Shown here piece after piece: positions 61,601 to 64,000 of a DNA stretch of 64,000 nucleotides (position 1 is its first letter; each line of letters begins with the position of its first letter). Position numbers and translations under genes: made by a program. The stretch comes from Rusavskia elegans. Taxonomy: Eukaryota; Ascomycota; Lecanoromycetes; Teloschistales; Teloschistaceae. The DNA is taken from contig SAUG01000021.1 of assembly GCA_011316305.1 (NCBI GenBank), positions 496,001-560,000 of the forward strand. The letters run 5' to 3'. Under the pieces are notes generated by a model. That model was not told the DNA's origin, made no database searches, and saw nothing but the letters and a program-made list of their open reading frames with translations.

Positions 61601-64000
61601 CAGTGGGATTTACATCTGGGAGCAGGAACTCGGCCTGGATACCATCTCCAATCGAGGGGGTTTCAGGGGGGTAGCGGACGATTGTCATTGCCGTGTCAAA
61701 AAGCGATGATTGCCCAAGGCCAATGGCCTCATGGAGTTCGGCCATAGCATAGCCAGGGAGCTCCAAGGCATGCAAGGTGTCCTCTCTCGCCCTTTTCAAC
61801 AATTCCAAGAGGGTTATCCCTGGACCAAAGTCAAACCGGCATATCATATTCGTGAGAAGCGGCCCCAGCATCGTTTCATCACCTTCGACGGCCCCTATGT
61901 GGGACTGGCCACAACCAAATGTCACGGACTGCGATCCTTTGCATTGACGTAAGACAATACCCCATGCGACTTGCACCAAGTTTGCCACAGTCACACCGTG
62001 TCGGCGACAGAATGGATGGAGCAGGAGGGGTTGGTTGATTGATACATCGATATAAGGCGGTGAAGTCTTATCAAGGAGACTTGATTCGGAAGAGTTCAGA
62101 ACCGAGATGAAGCACGGTCGAGTGCCAGACAAGTGGGCTTTCCAGTACTCCTTCGCTGCGACTGGATGACTCTGCACCCAGCTGATGTATCTGCTAATAT
62201 CAAGACCTCTGGGAATACTAGCCAAGTCTGAATAGGCCTGGCGGAGCTGCTGACCAATGAGGCGGAATGATCTGTCATCGAAGAGTGCGTGGTTCATATA
62301 AAAGGACGCGTAAACGACGGAGCTAGACCCCCGGGTGAGATGTACATGGTGTGGTGGTTGCGCCACAGCAAATTGCGGTTCTTCCATCGTCTCTAAAACC
62401 GATTTGAGTCCTGCCTGCAAATCGACAGTCGCGTGAGAAACGGGAGGGTCCGTCCTCTTTAGGATAATTTGCTGGAAGGCGCCCACGCTCGAAGGAGAGC
62501 TCGTGAAGACGGTTCTGAGCATGGGTTGAGCCATGCAGAGGGCTTTCCAGGCCGCTGCAACCTTGTCAACATCGACATATCCGGTGGCACTCTCCGTGGT
62601 TATTCTTAGTGTTAAACACTCGAAGTATTGGCGCGCCTGATTCTTCAATTGAGCGAACAATATGCCCTCTTGTACTGGTGTACAAGGCAACACCATTTCC
62701 ACGTTGGAAGTGTCAATGCCAATGGACTGGAGGTGCTTCTGAATACTCTCTCGCTCTTCGTCTCGTACACCAAGTAGAGGCGATATGGGAAGATCTCGAG
62801 AGACCACACCGTTGACCGGATGTCTAGAAGAGCTGGATATTGAATCACCTTCAGCAGCGTCATTCTCAGGGGTTCTACTTTGTGAAAGCGTCGAGACGGA
62901 TCCGGTACTTTTCATCAGGGGAAGAATCCGCTCCACCAGAGCTTTCAAGTTTTTCGCGGAAGTGATGTCCTTAAGCGCCACGTCAGCGTCCAAAGCCCGG
63001 CGAATCCAGTTACGAAGCTCGAGGGAAAACAAGCTATCGAGGCCGTATTCAAGTAAGCTCCTATCGGGGGCAATCTCATCTCTATCGATCATTGTGATAG
63101 ACGAGACTTTGTCACTCAATACATCCATTAGAAGCTCGGGAGATCCGTCCGCTAGGAGGTCTTGGAGCTTCTTATTTGCATTGGAAGAAGGGTTTACGCC
63201 GCCGGAGTCTGCTCGCAGACGCCGCATTGCAGACAGTGGGTTGAAATGCTCCCAAGCCAGGAAATCGACGTCTGTTTTCGAAGCTAGCGTCCATGAGAGG
63301 CTCCTTCCATAGGCGTTGAGTCCAGATGATGGCCCAATGATGGCTCCTTCGATCAGTGTGTAAAATTGATCTTCGGTTATAGTCATGCCTATACTGGCTT
63401 TCAACTGCTCAACCGTGCCACGCTCGACTAGCAGGCCGACACCTTCGACGACAGGTAAATGAACGGCAACAGCGGGTAAACCCAGCTTGAAACGATATTC
63501 TGCGAATGCGTCGAGGAATGTCTCCAACCTATATTAGCCCCAAGCCCACTATACAAGTGGCCATGGAAACTTACCGAAGTACCAGCATATAACGACACTC
63601 CAGTCTTGCCACTGATACCGGTTGTAGACGACAAGGAGACGAAAAAATCAAGGGCCGGGAAGAGCTCGTGGAGATTCCACGCTCCTTTAACCTTGGGCCC
63701 CATAACTTGCTGCCAGTCTTCGAATGTAGCATTGTCGAATATAGCATCCTCGTGCACAGTCAGTACTGGATCAATGGTCATGTTCAACTTTGACTTACTC
63801 GCAAGTATAGAGCCCCATGGATCACACCGCGCACGGTCGGAAGGTCTTTCAAAGCTTCGGTAGTGCGGACTAAATCAGTGCGAGAGCCAACATCACAAGC
63901 AATTGCGCGAATGCAGACATCGGTGCCCTCGTATCGCTTCAACAGTCCCATCACTTTCGCGCTACGAGTACTGCTGCGCCCTAACAAGACTAGATTGCGG
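55677..64000 (-). CDS. hybrid PKS-NRPS megasynthase, C-terminal ~2,718 residues (5' end outside window)
   Basis: It builds a polyketide-amino acid product. Visible exons are 64,000-63,799, 63,748-63,575, 63,521-61,599 and 61,535-55,677, with introns of 50, 53 and 63 nt; all joins keep frame. Order: PKS ketoreductase (LVLLGRSS, GVIHGAL, SLSSTTG, SLYAG); ACP with Ser in GLDSL at 63,033-63,035; condensation domain 1 with NHALFDD (about 62,274-62,297); condensation 2 with HPAIYDP (near 60,890); adenylation (about 60,000-58,400) with LYTSGSTGTPKG, NGYGPSETT, YKTGDL and NKVDR; carrier with LGGSS (about 58,190); condensation 3 with HHALYDA (57,534-57,554); a carrier-like end reading SGGAN; then 26 copies of GERDGEMN. 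Hand alignment gives the adenylation code D-A-Y-L-C-I-G-I-C-K, which I do not assign to a substrate. There is no visible terminal reductase or thioesterase. Confidence 0.9.
55690..56313 (-). repeat. coding minisatellite, 26 x 24 bp
   Basis: The unit TTCATCTCCCCGTCTCGCTC-GCCG (plus strand) is repeated 26 times with no gaps (624 bp). On the coding strand it gives GERDGEMN, forming the last ~208 residues of the megasynthase before GCK-stop. The inner 24 units are identical. Only the first and last differ, by synonymous changes (AGA for CGA Arg; also GGA for GGG in the unit nearest the enzyme). This edge-variant pattern fits recent expansion by slippage or unequal exchange. Confidence 0.97.

Overview
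The window looks like a filamentous ascomycete (Pezizomycotina) chromosome with a two-compartment structure. The evidence is short spliceosomal introns (43-112 nt, GT..AG with recognisable branch sites), a PKS-NRPS megasynthase, a Zn2Cys6 regulator, a fungal-type terpene cyclase relic, and long AT-rich tracts with the dinucleotide signature of repeat-induced point mutation (RIP): CpA and TpG are nearly absent, TpA is in excess, and CpG is retained. The species cannot be told from the sequence.

Layout. (1) 1-12,900: RIP-degraded transposons. A chromodomain Gypsy family (A) appears as two head-to-tail copies sharing one LTR and is inserted into a second LTR family (C). hAT-type MITEs and a tRNA-derived SINE follow. 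(2) 12,945-16,659: a gene island with a broken class I terpene cyclase (minus) divergent from an intact 9-exon cytochrome P450 (plus). (3) 17,269-17,682: a large foldback palindrome. (4) 18,114-19,159: a short-chain dehydrogenase with two single-base frameshifts. (5) 19,500-49,250: 30 kb of nested, RIP-degraded repeats. Target-site duplications let the insertion order be read: LTR element C1 (26,420-39,533) holds a MITE (28,366-37,320), which holds element C2 (28,722-37,152), which holds an A-tailed retroposon and a Gypsy element (B). (6) 49,771-49,860: an intact intron-containing tRNA-Thr(CGU) just inside the next normal-composition block. (7) 50,539-54,239: a small secreted cysteine-containing protein and a Zn2Cys6 transcription factor with a 22-bp-period triple repeat upstream. 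(8) 55,677-64,000 (minus, 5' end outside the window): the C-terminal part of a hybrid PKS-NRPS, KR-ACP-C-C-A-T-C-T-like, ending in 26 tandem copies of an 8-residue repeat encoded by a 24-bp minisatellite.

How the parts may work together. The transcription factor and megasynthase are convergent neighbours and plausibly belong to one secondary-metabolite cluster. The terpene cyclase and P450 look like the remains of another cluster being eroded at the edge of the RIP compartment. The most unusual points are the paired gag-only (C) and pol-only (B) LTR families with homologous LTRs, the readable insertion stratigraphy, the SINE family that largely escaped RIP, the coding minisatellite, and the off-consensus catalytic motifs in the megasynthase. 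All identifications come from reading sequence by eye; no database search was run.
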